Below, in pieces: positions 13,501 to 25,251 of a stretch of 64,000 nt of DNA. A model generated the notes under the pieces. The model worked only from the letters and a program-made list of their open reading frames with translations. It ran no database searches and was not told where the DNA came from. Where the stretch lies: contig OX359246.1 in the NCBI GenBank assembly GCA_947179485.1, forward strand, positions 24,490,001 through 24,554,000, in the 5' to 3' direction. The first letter of the stretch is position 1. Every line of letters starts with the position of its first letter. The position numbers and the translations under genes were made by a program. The stretch is from Allacma fusca. Its lineage: Eukaryota > Arthropoda > Collembola > Symphypleona > Sminthuridae.

Positions 13501-16500
13501 AAAACTCCAACCGGAGATAATTCTCTAAAAAATCTTCGAAAAAATAAATCTCTAAAAACTCCTCACCTATTGACATCATTTCCACGAGGACCTCAAGTGG
13601 GATCAGAAGAGCAGCAACGGCAGCTAAGCAGCCGAGCACGATCGTGGCCACGGCGGGAGTGCCCGTTAAGGACCAAACTTCCCCCAATCGTCTGAAATAA
13701 AACATATTATTCAATGCTCATCGGAAAATCTCTTAAATATTTGGAACTTCTCCCGAATTTACATCGGAATTTAAAAAAAAAACAGGAACACTCACTGAAA
13801 TAAGAGCCCGTCCTTGGCCATAGCATACACGATCCTGGGCATGGGGAACATGGACCCGAACATGGAGACCGTCAGACCTGCCAGAGCTCCGAAAGCCACA
13901 ACATACTGACACCTGTTGGCACCCACCTTCCCAAACAGCTCCACGAGCCCCGACTCCGACGAAACCTCATCGTATGGAACTAATAAAAACCCAATCATCC
14001 CATCCGAACAGATTCATATCAATTACTTCCCCCCAAAAAAAAAAACCGACACACCACAAACCCATCAATATTCATCTAGCCCCAGAACTACTTCGAAAAG
14101 GTAAAAGCACGCTCAGATCACGTTAGAGGGGATCCTGCACTGAATTCTTGGAGGACGGGTCTATCTTACGTAAAAAGGTCCTATATGTAGATATTCTACA
14201 TCCTTAAAAATCCTTGATATAGTGATAGTGTCAGATTCTGCATCGGAATAATTTCCGATGCAACCCCCTTATAAATAGATTTCACTGTAGAAAGGAGAAG
14301 AATTGCCACTCCCGAAAAAAAACTTACCGACTAAAGTGAGTATCATGGAAGAGGTAACGTACGCTACTAGAATAATAGCAAGACTTGATACGATTGCCAG
14401 TGGGATTGATTTCTTAGGATTATTTGCCTCCTCCCCGGTCGTTGCAATTATATCGAAGCCAATGAAAGCATAGAAACAAGTTGCTGCTCCCGTAAGAACC
14501 TGTTAGAGAAATTAGTTTTTTTTTTATTTTTTTAATAATAAATTTAAATTACAATAATGGTTTTTCGAGAGACTTACACCGGACCAACCAAAAGGAAGGA
14601 AGCCTCCGTAGTCAGTCCAATTGGAAAAGTCGACGTAAAAAAGGCCTGCCACCATCACGAATATCCAAGTGGCCAAATTAATTGCATTAAGAATATTATT
14701 AAACAGTAAGGACTTTTGCACCCCCGCCAGCAACACCACCATCATTAGCAGCGTGATGATGAACGCAAGGATGTCAGGGGGCTGACCTGTGTCAAAATTC
14801 AAATTACATCAATTTCCAGGTAAATTTTCAGTTTCTTTCAAAAATTACAAAGTAAGAGCTAACTGGATATTAAAACAAGGATTCTTGAAAAAAAACCATT
14901 GTGCTTTAAATGCATTATAACATGGAGTGAGGCCCCTGGGAGTTTACAATACTTTAAGGATAAGAATCCTCAAAGGGTTTGTATTTCCCAAGGGAATAAC
15001 TCTTTTAAAAGAAACCATTGTTCTTTAAATAGGTTATAACATGGAGTGAGGCCTTTTTTTAAAAAAGCAAAAAATTAGATGAAATTAAAAACCCCTTACC
15101 ATATATAGTACCAAAGCTAGCCGACAGTCGTTTCGAGATGACTTCCCCACTAATGGCATCGAAGCAAGCACTGAGAGCGCAAGCGCAGGCCGATGTACCG
15201 ATCAAATACTCCAAAACCATGTTCCATCCAATAATGAAAGCTATGAATTCTCCTACGGTCACATAACTGTACATATAGGCGGAGCCCGTGGTGTGAGGGA
15301 CGCGAACCCCAAACTCTGCGTAGCAGGCACCTGTGATTGTCCAAAATTGTAATAAAAAAATTGGCGACTAAATTTGAAAAATCTAGAATTCAATTCCCTA
15401 TCCACGTTTCACAAATTCTTTTACTAAAAAATATTTGTACGAGTATAAAAACAGGACATGACAATCCCAGAACATAATACCAAATCAACGTGACATGTTC
15501 TCAGCACAATGTAAAAAATCAACGTGACACTCGGAACAGTCGCCCTAAACCTATTAATCAACCCACACATATGCTCCCTCACACTCCCGCCTTCTATGAA
15601 AACCAAACCCAAGGCTTTCTTAATACAGGGACTAGTATCCGAAAAATTCCCCCTAAAAAAATCCCTGTACAAAAATTATAGTCACGCAACCCAAAGCAAT
15701 TTCCACACTTCCGATTCAACTTTTCTCCGAGTTTACGTCTCCGATTCATGATTCACGAGGAGGACACGGCTGGCAAGAAACGACCCGTATTTTACGTCAC
15801 ATATGTTCCCAACAGCTAAATATAGACACTTTAACATTTTCCCTCAAATACAGTCCCCTCTCAATATATCCGACGTCCTCTTAAAAAATTTCAATGAATT
15901 TTTGGATATTCCGATGGATCTTTCCGATGTAATCGTCCTGGGAAGGGAAATTTAAATCAGGGTCCTATTTTACCAGGGTAAAATTTTGAGGAACTCTGTA
16001 TAAAAGAAGCCCCCGCTCCTCATAACACCGTAGACTTTCACACCAGGCCTTTGTCTGCTAATTAACAACAGGAACAGTTGTTGGAACAAAGCTCTTTTTT
16101 GTTTACTATTCGTCCCAGCATTTACGCCTCCTGAACATCCCACGCTCTCAAATTTCCTCGGCACTATTTTCAAAGGACGTATGCACACGAGCCTATTACC
16201 TCTGTAGATAAAATGTGTAATATAGGGAATTATTCCCATGTAGTATTTGTACGGACTCCCCTTTGAACAGCGGGTCATTTGTTCTTTTTTTTCCGGGTGT
16301 CCATATATATATATACCCCGATGACGTTAATCCTTCGGATAGCGTCAATGCTTGACCTCGCTCCTATAATTTACCTCCCCGTATTTATTTACGGAGTATG
16401 TATACGGTGTACAGGACATGGGGAGCATTACATAAAATTTAATACGGAGCTCTTGTAATCATAGTACATTACAACAACCTACGTCTGGAAAACTCCCTGA

Positions 16501-19500
16501 CAATACATAATTACATCCAACTATTCCTCCCTATATGACAGGCCCAGCCCAGCCCTCCAAACTTGTTTATTTTCATTTTCCCAATTTTGTTCCACCACAT
16601 ATGCACTTACATGGTTTTGGACGGAGGTTATAATTACCACTTGCTTTCTCCTTTCACCATGCGTTTGGAATACGTTTATGGGTCTATATTAATCTTCTTT
16701 TTTATTTTCTCTCTCTTTCTCTTTTCTCTCTCTCTCTCTCTTTCTCGCTCTCCCTTTTTCTCTCTCTCTCTTTCTCTCTCTCACTTTTTCTCTCTCTCTC
16801 TTTCTCTCACTTTTTCTCTCTCTCTCTTTCTCACTCTCACAGGACACAAACAATCTAATACGTTTGAAATTAGCTCCTTGAACCGTGATGGGAATTTCTA
16901 CGAATTAATACCCTCTGCCTAGTCAAGCCTATGCTTATGAGAACAGAGAGAGAAAGCACTCATGCATTTGTATTAGCACCTGCTTTCTCCAGGGAATTAT
17001 GTAACAATCATTTTGCGTCATAACCTTTTGCTGCATCTTGGATTTCCTCACTCTTAAATTCTGGAATGAATTCTGTGCACACCCAATGAGAAATTATAAG
17101 AGGGAGTAAAATTCCCATACCCCCATAAAAAAAGATATTGATAAAAATAATTGAAAAATAGATGCTGCTTGTTGGGTGAAAGTACTGCTGAAAAGAAATT
17201 TGAGGGTATAAAGAAAAAGAGAAAGCTTGTCTGAAATTTAAATACTATTTTTGTTTGTCATGAGAAAACATTTGGGGTGTTGATAGAGGGTTTGAGAGGG
17301 ATTCCTTATATCCGGGACATACTGTCTATAAGGCTGATAAGGCTCTTACTATTCACAGTTGAGAGGCTCCGAAGTGGAGAAAGCTGGAGATGCGAGGGCA
17401 TCACCTTAACTTCCCCTCAAATGAAGGGGATATGGAAAATAGGAAAACCACACAGGCCAAAAAGTGAGCTTAATAACCCACTCGCGGAGAAAGTTCCTTG
17501 AGATATTTTGGAAGGGTCTAGTCCTCACTATACATATTTAATCCGTGATATTTTCCTATGGAGAAAGCAACTGCATACACATACATCTGTGCTGAGAATT
17601 CCTATTGGGAAACCACTCCTATCTCATCCCACAACGAACCCCCTCTCTCTCTATAAACTTACAAGTGTACATTTCAAATGGAGTCTTATCATTTCCATTT
17701 CCAGAGAGTACGTGCTCTCGCAAGTGTGAATCAAATTTTTAGGGGAACTTGTTGGCAGAGGATTGCGGAGGAGGGCATCAAACGGAGTGGAAGTGGAGAT
17801 GTGAGGAGTTGATACAGGGAGCTCTGACTATGAGCATCTCAAAGATGAGGTACTTTTTCCTAACGATAGAATATTCTCCTTTTTAGCAGAATTGACTTGT
17901 GTAGGGACAGCCCACTGTAGGAACATATTCTGGCTAACTTAAAATATTGAAGAACTTTCCCTCCCACACACACACAGGAAACCAGACAGAGAGGTTTCCA
18001 AACCTCAAGTTTCTATTTCTATTACTTTCCATGCGTTTTCCTCTACTTTCACCTCCATTTGTATTTCCTCTGAATTCCCCTCAATTGTGTACAGTAAAAC
18101 TTTCTCCATAATTTTTTTTTTAATTTAAGGGTACTTTCACTACTTTCACCACGACTTTCACTTACGTTGCCCCTTTAATTAAATCCTTTAATTTGATTTC
18201 TTTCTTGTATATTTTGTTTATAGAAAATTATTATGAATTTTGGACAAATGTTCCTTGAAGGAAATACCCCTGAATGAGATCCTACTGTATACTGTTCGCT
18301 AGCCTACTTACGTGTATGGAAGTAACTCCGGCATAAATCAATTCATACTTTCACCGAGCTGAGCTTTTACCCAATCAAATCCTACACATTTCACAATCAC
18401 AGAATCCCCTATATTTATACATCCAGGGATTTTCTACAATGCCAAATGTACAATATAAAATGCACAGAGCAATTCCTGAGCTCTCTTTGGAAGGGAACCC
18501 GCCCTAATATTTTTTACTGGGTCAAAAGTATTTGGAGAAAGTTTGGACACAATGTAAATTTTGCTCCTTATACAAGGAAAGCTCTGACAATTTTTTTCCT
18601 TCAATTGCAAGTAGTCCTGAATACACACATACTGTATCTTACACTCTTATATCTATTTCATTTCGATATAAGTCCCAGTTCTTTTTTTTTTGAGAGAGAA
18701 AGAGAGAGAGAGAGGAAATATGAAGCGTGCATAATTTATTCCTCCAATGTTTGTCCTATAGTTTTGTGTTCTCTGTTGACAAAAATCTGGAGACAGGAAT
18801 TTACCATACAATTTCCCTTTTTTCCCTACAATTTTTCCTTATTTCCCTCTCTCCCTCTCTCTCTCTCTCTTGGTTCATGCATAATTGAAGAATCAATTCC
18901 AGGCTTTTGGAAAACGAAGGGCGTGGGACAGTTCACATTCTGTGCACAGACCTGAGCCCAATAAGTAGGCTATAGTCGACATCAAATACAGACATGTTTT
19001 TTTATAAAGGGAATGTCATTAGAATAAATGGAGAGGGAAAATATTTTGTCAACATCAAATGTTACAGCAACATCTACGAAAAAGGAATCAAAACAGTGGA
19101 GAAAGCAGCCTGTCATCAAAACGTGTGCTGGGCATTGTATGAGCTCCGTATTTATTCCTTATGGCGTATTCTCATACAGTCGAACCCCCTTGTTACAGGA
19201 GCCTCTCTTACAAAATCCTAACCTTTCCCTTTAAAAAAAAATTAATTCCCCTAATTTCCTTTTTTTTCCTTTTATTTAAAAAAAGACATTTTGCTAAAGA
19301 GCATTTAGGGATCTGTTGACTCTGTACAGAGCCATTGGGACACAGAGAAGGATTACCCTGTAAAAAGCCATTGTTAATCAGAGGATGAAAAATATAGTAA
19401 ATCTAGCCTTTTCTAAATGGGACCCTTTGCTAAGTGGGAGCTTTTGCTCGCATGGCTGCCGCAGGAATCAAGACAAATGCCAAGTCGTTAATTCCAATGA

Positions 19501-19680
19501 CAGCATCTCAATTCATTTTCTAATGTGATGCTTGTGTATGTGTGTGTGTGTGTGTTTATGAGCAGGCGTCCGTGAGAGTCCACATTGTACAAGTGCTTAC
19601 GGGCCTGAGGATAAAATAAAATGAATATGCCTCCTCTAATGCTGATGTTGAGTCTCCAGGAGAAAGTCATTTTGCGGAGG

Positions 19681-19715
<35 letters not shown>

Positions 19716-22700
19716 AGAAAAACATAAATATAAATTGATACTCTTTACACGTCGTGCCTCCTTCTAACAAAACAAGGCCCTCATACAATGCAGGAGAAAA
19801 TTTTTGACTGCTCTGAATATACAATCTCTCGTAGGGCGTGGGGCGTTGGTGAAAGCAGTCCCGCATTTGCGACAATGTCACTTTCCCTATAAGAGCCCGT
19901 CCTTTTTTTAAAGTGTATATTTTTTTGAGTAATTACGTTTATAATTTTTTTTTGAGGGATGCTATCATAAAGGGGAGTGAAAGTGTGAGGCTGGGCTGGA
20001 GGCACTGGCCAGTGTAAATAAGCTTAGAGGAGAAATTGTATGTGTATAGGGGAAAGTCCATACTTTCCCCTTGCTTTCTCCGCCTGGCCAAACCTATAAG
20101 TACATAGTGTTTTATATATATATATATAGGTATAGGGAGAAAGCAGGAAGGTTCTGTAAAGAAGATTACCTGAGAAAATCGATGCAACAGCTGCAATGAT
20201 GAAGGAAAGAATCACACCGGGACCCGCCACAGTTCTCGCTACCATCCCAGCCACGACGTACATCCCAGTTCCCACGCAACTCCCCACTCCCAAAGAAGTC
20301 AGGTCCAGGGTTGTGAGACATTTCTGTGCAGAGTTGGGTTAAACGTCATTTATCGCCTTATCAAGTATTTATCATCAAATTTTCTCCATGCTCAAACATG
20401 GACGTACATACGTGTTCAAGCGCTCGCTCTCTTTTATACCTATCTCGATGCATGCAATGTACAACTGCGATATCGGATCTCAAGGGAGTACCGAAATGAT
20501 CTTTGTAATCTTGATTTTTTTATTTACATGGTCCACTTAAGAACAAGGAGGAGTTCCTTGTGAGCTCTTCCTGTGAAGGAGTTGCTTTTTTGGAAAAGTA
20601 ACGAAATTATTCCGATGTAGGGCAATCCTAAATTTTAGTTCTCAAAATGCTGATTCGGACTATAATCCAGATTTGGGTACTCTCAGGGGTGGTGTGGTAA
20701 ACAGAGTTGAGTGTATATGTACTAATGGAGTGGTAAGAGGGAAAATTGTGGGGACTTGTAATGAATTTTGATTCATTTCTCATTCAAGAATCGAGAGGGA
20801 GAAGGAAAGCAGAGAAATGGGATGGGTGTGTTAGATCGGGATGAAATGCTTTCTCTTTTGGAGGAGAGGCTCCTATAAAATAATACGGAATGTAGGGGAG
20901 CAAGTCATGTCCGGAGAAAGCGGACTGGGAAAGGAAGGGAGCCTTATTTATTTCCAGTGGAAATATCCACTGCGGTTGGAATCAAATATTTACTGGGTCA
21001 ATAAGGTTCCCGAAATGGAAGGAAAGAGCCGGGATTTTATGGGCAGCTGAAACCGTCTTATTTCCCTGGAGAAAGCTCTAAAGAGAAAATGCTTTCTCTC
21101 AGAAAGCCCCCCTCTTTCTCTACTCCTCACTCAGTTGTTGACGGATGTGCAAATAATTCCCGTTTCAGTTTTACAACCTCCGGAGTTGTCTCCCCCTCTT
21201 TCCGATGTGCTAATGACAACGGTCCCATTTCCCCTGTTGTTTCGAACACACGCGCATTTACCACAGTGTTAAATTTTTTTTGCTACAGGGCAGGAGCGGA
21301 GTTTACTTTCTCCAAAAATATCTATGTGTACATAAGTCCCATATAATTGCACTCTGAAGAGTCAACATATTTAGGGACATTTGGAATCAAACCAGTTGCA
21401 AGAGCGTCGGAGGACGAATCTGTGTTTGAATCAGCGTTCAATTTATTATTTGGTTTGGGGTTGACCGGTAATTAATTACGTTTAGCCACTGTTCCAGGGA
21501 TCCGGATTGAATCCAATGCTCATGTGATTTTAGATAATGTATAGTTTGAATTCATGTCCGACAGCTACGGTTTCATACTGTATGGCTGAGCAATTGCTTA
21601 TAGAAAGACTAACTTCCAGCTGTTGGTCACACTTGTGCCTGTGGCCTGAGAGTGGCTTCGGGAACCACAAGCGATTTACATTACTAATGTATGGAGCAAA
21701 AACCAATTCTTAGGAAAGCATGTGGAGTGGACACCTTGTAACGACCCTCTTACAGAAAGTGGACTCATCCGTATTTGAGATTCAAGGTTGTAGTGCTTTT
21801 AATAGGAAACAGGGATTGAATAAGTTAAGGATTTAGTTATGAGTGGACTTCGCAGGAGTATGATGTAAATTGAGCTCTCGAGTTAAGGAAATGAAATAAA
21901 GATTTAGAAGTTACATAAGAGAGTGTAGAGTGTCATGAGAAGTGCTTAAATAGGATTATAGTTTCAAACTGGAATTGCTTTTGAAGGAGTTTTTCAAACG
22001 TTCCTCTTGCGCTGGCAGTCAATAGACTATCCATCCTTCAAGGATATCATGAACCAAAGCTTTTTTAAAAGTTTTGCTTGCATAAAGCAGAGAACGACGA
22101 GGGAACGTATACGTGGGCTAAATACTGCGTTTGTGTATGTTCAAAGACTATTTGCGCGGTAGCATTGAGAAGTTGAAGGAACAGAACTTGGTGATGGCAG
22201 ATATCAATCCAAGTTATTTATCCTATTTTGTATTATTTGTACTTACGTCGACTAATGCATAGTTGATAGTCTTATTTAAGGTTCAGGGTTTGGGAATGTT
22301 TAAGCCCTGAGTCATACTGTCGTTAACAATCTCAAACTAACTTAAAGACCATTTCAGTTCCGAGTCCTACTCCGCTAATGAGTAATTTATAGGTTGGGTT
22401 AGGTTTGGTTAGGTTATGGTTGGGCTTTCATCATCCCACGGAGTTGTACTTCACTACGTTGTCAAACTGCTTCTTCACTCTACAAACTTGTATATTGTTA
22501 CTACACTAACTCATTGGTTACATGTTATGCATTCTATTATATTATGCTAAATTCAGCAAGAGCTAATTAAGTTGGATTATTGCCAACAGTTTAAAATCAA
22601 AGGAAATTAAATAATTGTAGATTTAAATTCAACACTTGAATAACTAAAAGAATTGGACGACGCTGACAGTACTGACCTAATTAACCTGTTTGATAACCAA

Positions 22701-25251
22701 GTCTGACCCCGCCTTAGAAAGACTGGTCAAAAATCACCTGCAGTTTTCTATCCATAAGTTTCTATCGTCACATGCACAGAAAGCTGTGACCTCTCTTGTA
22801 TTTCGTAGATCCTTTCAAATGCTCCTCCAAAGAGGATCTCCCGCAAGCAGCTAGTGGTCTTCTCTGCCAAAGAGTCCCGGTAATATTCCCCTCGTAATTT
22901 ATTCATATCAAGGGCCATATATGCGCCGTTCGGTGTATAAGATCCCTGGGCCAGGGTTTGTTATCCAAGAAATTTTTTTAATTAAAGTGTCTACAAAGGA
23001 AGTGAGAGAGAGAGTAAATTTGGACCAGGAACACACCCCGCTAGTGTTAAAAACCGTTGATTATTTACGGCTCCTTAAAGCATTCCAAAGTATCAGAGTG
23101 GAAGGGAATGAGTAAACTATGAGAATTCACAGTCAATTTCCTCCTTTCCTTTCTCTCTCGCCCCGTTCCCAGAAAAGTAAGAACCTTCCTCGGAGCAGTC
23201 ATGTGAGATTGTTTATTTATTTCTATGGAAGTGGAATTTCTCAGGACATCAAGCCCCCCGTCCTTGAATGCTATTTTCCCTCAACGGTTCGTTACATTCC
23301 TGACTCGTTGAGGCAACTCCTAGGATCTCCCTCTCATAACGATTATATTTTACGGAGAGAACCCTCCAGTTACACCCATACAGTCTGGGCACCTTGTAAC
23401 GAGACTCCATAAAAAACTTTTGTTTATATTCAATTCCTTAAAGGAACTGTAAGACATAAGTTGGGACCATAAAGGAATTAATGTTACTTTTGCCCATTGT
23501 TTCCGAGGAAATTGAATTCTCGGCCAGGCACAATTCCATCCATAATTCATACCTAGGTATATAAAGTGCCCCCTTGCTATAATCATCCCCCTATGCATAC
23601 TGTAATAATAATTCTGCTCCAAATATACTCATTTAGTATTTCCAAGAGATTTTTAACAATATAATTTTTTTATAGGGTGATTCTATATCTATCCTTACTA
23701 TCGCAATAGTGTTTACTGTATAAAAAAATTCCAACAGCCTCGCTACTACAACAACATGTTGTAAGGAACTTGTACTAGTTCCATTGTATGTATTTATTTA
23801 CAGTCAAATGTATGTACAAATCGTTGGGAAAGTTTTGGAAAGTTTTTGTCCGGACACTAAAACTTGTCACAGTAAATGTATATCCTTTTGAGATTTACAA
23901 TGTAAAGCTAAAAATTTATTCTGCATGTGGTTCGTCTCCCTCCTTCCAGGAAATGTTTCCATAATGTATTTGTATAGGGAAAAAAATATTATTTACATTT
24001 AAACCTCGGGCTGAAAACACGTCTCTGAATTTGACGTAATCCAGGATTTTTCTCCTTTTTTTGCAAAACATATTCTCAACTTTCACTTTCAAATTTGACT
24101 GCACCAGAGTCCTGAAACTCATTTATTTTTCTCTTTTTTGTGTTTATTGATTTTTAAAAACTAGATACATCTGTTTAGCTCCCTTATAATAGCAGAGTTT
24201 TGGGTGAGAAATATTATGAGATTTTTTGAAATCTATTTTTTTCAATGACATTTTGAGGGAAATTTTTTCTAGGATGTCCGGGATGAGATTACAGTTCCCT
24301 GTGGATTGCACAGAGCTGAAGAGATAAAGCAGATTTTTTGTGTGTGGATATTGCGGAGATTTGTAGGACAGAGAAAAAGAGAAGGAAGATTCCGAGAAAG
24401 AACAAACTCGAGACAATTTAGTTGATTAATTCAGTCGGGATTTGATCTTCTCTCTGCTCTTTTGAAAATTACTAAGGAAATATCCCATCAGTGTGAAGGG
24501 AATGGAACGGACTTTAATGGAACCTTCAAGAGATCAAAAACAAAAAGAAGAGGAGAGGGAAAGCCCAGAGGCAAGTCGTGCCAGAGTGAATAAAGGACTC
24601 CTCACTATTTATTTACCATTCTGTTATTTCTTATCAACAAAAATTGTTTCTGTATCTCAAAGCATCATTGGATCTCAAAGGGGGTGGGGTGGAGGGGAGA
24701 AATTTGTAGGGATATACATATTGTGAAGATACAGACATTTTTATTCCCAAAAACACAAAATGACATTCATTCGGATGAAAGGAACAAGATTGACCTTGAG
24801 AGTCTTAAGAGAAAGCTTTTGTGTCAGATTTTAACTTTCTCCGTCCTCACCCTTTTTTATTCATTGATTTTTTTCTCTCTCATATTTTCTTTGGGGAACG
24901 ATTATTTTTTCTCTTTTTTTCAGACGTCTTTTTGAGGATCATTTTGATCCTGGGAGCTTTTAACATTTGATGGCTTCCCATGATTTAATTTCCTTTTGTT
25001 TTACTTTCTCTTTGAGTTTCTCGGCATGAGTTCTGGAAATGGGGGGGGGGGAAATAAAAAGGGAAATTTTTTTGACGTACTTGTAATGGCGGTCGATCCT
25101 TGCCCCCAATCCCTCCATGGACTGGGTCTTCCTGCAAGGATGCGGGGTTTTTGGTCCGAATCAATTTGTGAATGAGGATGAGTCCATCTTGACGGAATTC
25201 CTCCCGACTCGCTGGGAGATACTCGCTCAATTTTGCCTGGACTTTTTGCAT
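10410..25251 (-). CDS. SLC7A14: SLC7A14-like amino-acid transporter (CAT family), 11 coding exons
   Basis: Spliced CDS, minus strand, in order: 25251-25081, 20323-20170, 15330-15100, 14786-14578, 14499-14328, 13979-13796, 13691-13567, 13444-12961, 11551-11303, 11102-10975, 10552-10410. The exons total 2250 bp, giving 749 residues and TGA. All introns are GT-AG and all phases match. SLC7 CAT proteins move amino acids across membranes with about 14 helices; SLC7A14 is known as a mainly lysosomal member whose substrate is debated. Visible hallmarks are [15 protein letters not shown] (helix 1), [13 protein letters not shown], a YSYVTVGEF helix, [11 protein letters not shown] (helix 7), [20 protein letters not shown] and [12 protein letters not shown]. 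The [13 protein letters not shown] motif, the IRTK leader, the long loop after RYQP and the C-terminal YGI-NSTLE favour SLC7A14 over CAT1-3; this comparison is from memory. A long cytosolic loop lies at about residues 436-600. Length fits vertebrate SLC7A14 (about 770). The 5' UTR and promoter are not resolved. A CAT4-like name is the main alternative. Confidence 0.95.
10975..11102 (-). CDS. SLC7A14: SLC7A14-like exon 10 (helices 13-14)
   Basis: Acceptor TTTGTTCCAG|CAATTC and donor ATTATAG|GTATAA; phase 2 in, phase 1 out. It encodes [20 protein letters not shown] and [18 protein letters not shown], matching the CLPFVPA-MLVNIYLMLKL--TWIRF-VW pattern at the end of the CAT core. Confidence 0.94.
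11303..11551 (-). CDS. SLC7A14: SLC7A14-like exon 9 (helices 12-13)
   Basis: Acceptor GGGATTCCAG|AGTATT and donor AATAG|GTACGT; phase 2 in and out. It begins with a basic/proline segment ([20 protein letters not shown]), then two hydrophobic helices, [21 protein letters not shown] and [19 protein letters not shown], and ends in SRKPQN. The RPTAATGHTVT segment of vertebrate SLC7A14, as I recall it, corresponds to [13 protein letters not shown] here. Confidence 0.92.
12190..12715. repeat. 24-bp minisatellite in intron 8 of the SLC7A14-like gene
   Basis: Two adjacent blocks with the same period. About 13 units of the type GGAGAACATTTTGGGCACAA plus TTTT run from 12200 to 12510. About 6 units of AGGAGAAATTTTAGGGAAAA plus TTTT run from 12530 to 12665. 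Because 24 is a multiple of 3, both strands stay open in several frames for 90-215 codons, which mimics a repetitive protein. The array sits wholly between exons 8 and 9 and is best read as non-coding. Confidence 0.95.
12961..13444 (-). CDS. SLC7A14: SLC7A14-like exon 8 (helix 11 and large cytosolic loop)
   Basis: Largest exon (484 bp); acceptor AATTGAACAG|GGACG. The donor ATGAG|GTTGGC is weak but is the only in-phase one that joins exon 9. After [19 protein letters not shown] comes a long hydrophilic loop, residues about 436-577. It has Thr-Pro at residues 450, 455, 460, 465 and 479, a Gly/Leu/Ser-rich stretch, GPGGGG, then [18 protein letters not shown] (acidic). Transporter loops of this kind are usually regulatory; the Thr-Pro and acidic Ser/Thr sites could be phosphorylated (inference). 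This exon is more GC-rich than its surroundings. Confidence 0.92.
13567..13691 (-). CDS. SLC7A14: SLC7A14-like exon 7 (helix 10)
   Basis: Acceptor TTTATTTCAG|ACGATT and donor TCAATAG|GTGAGG; phase 2 in, phase 1 out. It encodes [20 protein letters not shown], then [12 protein letters not shown], which continues into exon 8 as [19 protein letters not shown]. The split MSIG|TLLAY junction falls inside a very conserved motif and confirms the splice choice. Confidence 0.94.
13796..13979 (-). CDS. SLC7A14: SLC7A14-like exon 6 (helix 9, FPMPR motif)
   Basis: Acceptor TTTTTATTAG|TTCC and donor TTTCA|GTGAGT; phase 1 in, phase 2 out. After [20 protein letters not shown] it encodes helix 9 and the conserved [22 protein letters not shown] segment. 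The SESGL segment replaces the usual SPLP of CAT1-3, consistent with the SLC7A14 branch. Confidence 0.94.
14328..14499 (-). CDS. SLC7A14: SLC7A14-like exon 5 (helices 7-8)
   Basis: Acceptor TCTCTAACAG|GTTCTT and donor TTAGTCG|GTAAGT; phase 0 in, phase 1 out. It encodes [24 protein letters not shown], the near-invariant CAT helix 7 signature in which the glutamate of TGEE is reported to be essential in CAT transporters. [12 protein letters not shown] and helix 8 follow. Intron 4 before it is only 78 bp. Confidence 0.95.
14578..14786 (-). CDS. SLC7A14: SLC7A14-like exon 4 (helices 5-6)
   Basis: Acceptor TTTTGACACAG|GTCAG. The donor is read as TCCGGT|GTAAGT, because only this choice joins GWSG to [12 protein letters not shown] in frame; a GT two bases earlier would break the frame. 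It encodes two hydrophobic helices ([19 protein letters not shown] and [17 protein letters not shown]), then [17 protein letters not shown], the loop leading into helix 7. An NWT sequon in this loop is a possible N-glycosylation site. Confidence 0.93.
14893..15053. repeat. Duplicated 42-bp block in intron 3
   Basis: Two copies of AAACCATTGTKCTTTAAAT followed by TTATAACATGGAGTGAGGCC, starting at 14893 and 15012 (119 bp apart). TTATAACATGGAGTGAGGCC resembles the dispersed TTATAACGAGACC half-site family described elsewhere in the window. Confidence 0.85.
15100..15330 (-). CDS. SLC7A14: SLC7A14-like exon 3 (helices 2-4)
   Basis: Acceptor GACAATCACAG|GTGCC and donor ATATATG|GTAAGG; phase 1 in and out, 77 codons. 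It carries [18 protein letters not shown] and then [25 protein letters not shown], the re-entrant and helix 3 region of CAT proteins, followed by a cysteine-rich turn ([16 protein letters not shown]). Where relatives usually have small residues such as Ala, Gly and Ser, three cysteines sit close together here. Confidence 0.95.
16707..16842. repeat. (CT)n microsatellite, intron 2
   Basis: An imperfect pyrimidine tract of CTCTCTCTTTCTCTCAC runs, about 135 bp, inside intron 2 of the SLC7A14-like gene. It creates an open frame of Ser-Leu repeats that is not a gene. Confidence 0.95.
18691..18871. repeat. (GA)n and (CT)n microsatellites, intron 2
   Basis: GAGAGAGAAAGAGAGAGAGA at 18691-18714 and CTCTCTCTCTCTCTCTCT at 18845-18871. 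They are complementary tracts 130 bp apart that could pair in the transcript. Confidence 0.9.
19531..19556. repeat. (TG)n microsatellite, intron 2
   Basis: TGTGTATGTGTGTGTGTGTG, about 26 bp. Confidence 0.95.
19682..19714. repeat. (CT)n microsatellite, intron 2
   Basis: A nearly perfect CT tract of about 33 bp in intron 2; it gives a run of Arg-Glu on the minus strand in a spurious open frame. Confidence 0.95.
20170..20323 (-). CDS. SLC7A14: SLC7A14-like exon 2 (helices 1-2)
   Basis: Acceptor CTCTGCACAG|AAATGT and donor TTCTCAG|GTAATC; phase 0 in, phase 1 out. It encodes residues 58-108 and the first base of Gly109. This is transmembrane helix 1 with the [15 protein letters not shown] signature, the unwound substrate-contact region in APC-fold transporters, and most of helix 2 ([19 protein letters not shown]). 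This is the most conserved block of the family, and identification here is secure. Confidence 0.95.
20324..25080 (-). other. Intron 1 of the SLC7A14-like gene (4.8 kb)
   Basis: Donor GTACGT, acceptor ACAG. The stretch at about 21.4-22.9 kb is of different texture, with few homopolymer runs, like 5.2-7.1 kb, and includes the TTAGG-like patch; it may be an old insertion. CTTGTAACGAGACTCC at 23392 and CCTTGTAACGACCCTC at 21735 are solo copies of the dispersed half-site. Confidence 0.75.
22389..22427. repeat. TTAGG-like degenerate repeat in intron 1
   Basis: GGTTGGGTTAGGTTTGGTTA then GGTTATGGTTGGG contains several TTAGG or TTTGG-like units. TTAGG is the usual arthropod telomere repeat. This interstitial patch is short and degenerate, and may equally be a GGTTA simple repeat. 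Confidence 0.5.
25081..25251 (-). CDS. SLC7A14: SLC7A14-like exon 1 (residues 1-57, cytosolic N-terminus)
   Basis: The ATG at 25251 is the first in frame, with an in-frame TAA five codons upstream, so it is the natural start unless a further upstream exon adds residues. The exon encodes a hydrophilic leader that includes [18 protein letters not shown]. This lines up with the SRILRTKPVESMLEG stretch near the start of vertebrate SLC7A14 as I recall it, which is why I accept the exon although it lies 4.8 kb from exon 2. It ends in phase 0 at a strong donor (CAA|GTACGT). A CCCAG just upstream of the ATG could be an acceptor for a 5' UTR exon. Confidence 0.85.

Larger units (their letters stand above)
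15331..20169 (-). other. Intron 2 of the SLC7A14-like gene (4.8 kb)
   Basis: Donor GTAATC, acceptor ACAG. Holds CT, GA and TG microsatellites, nine or ten copies of the GGAGAAAG/CTTTCTCC word, a possible small CAGGG...ACTG element at about 17826-17917, and a solo CAGTCGAACCCCCTTGTTAC end at 19177. The 169-codon open frame at 18446-18955 crosses two microsatellites and is not credible. Confidence 0.85.

Noticed and set aside
18446-18955. 169-codon plus-strand open frame
   Set aside because: Lies in intron 2 of the transporter and runs through a GA tract and a CT tract; the composition is otherwise noise.
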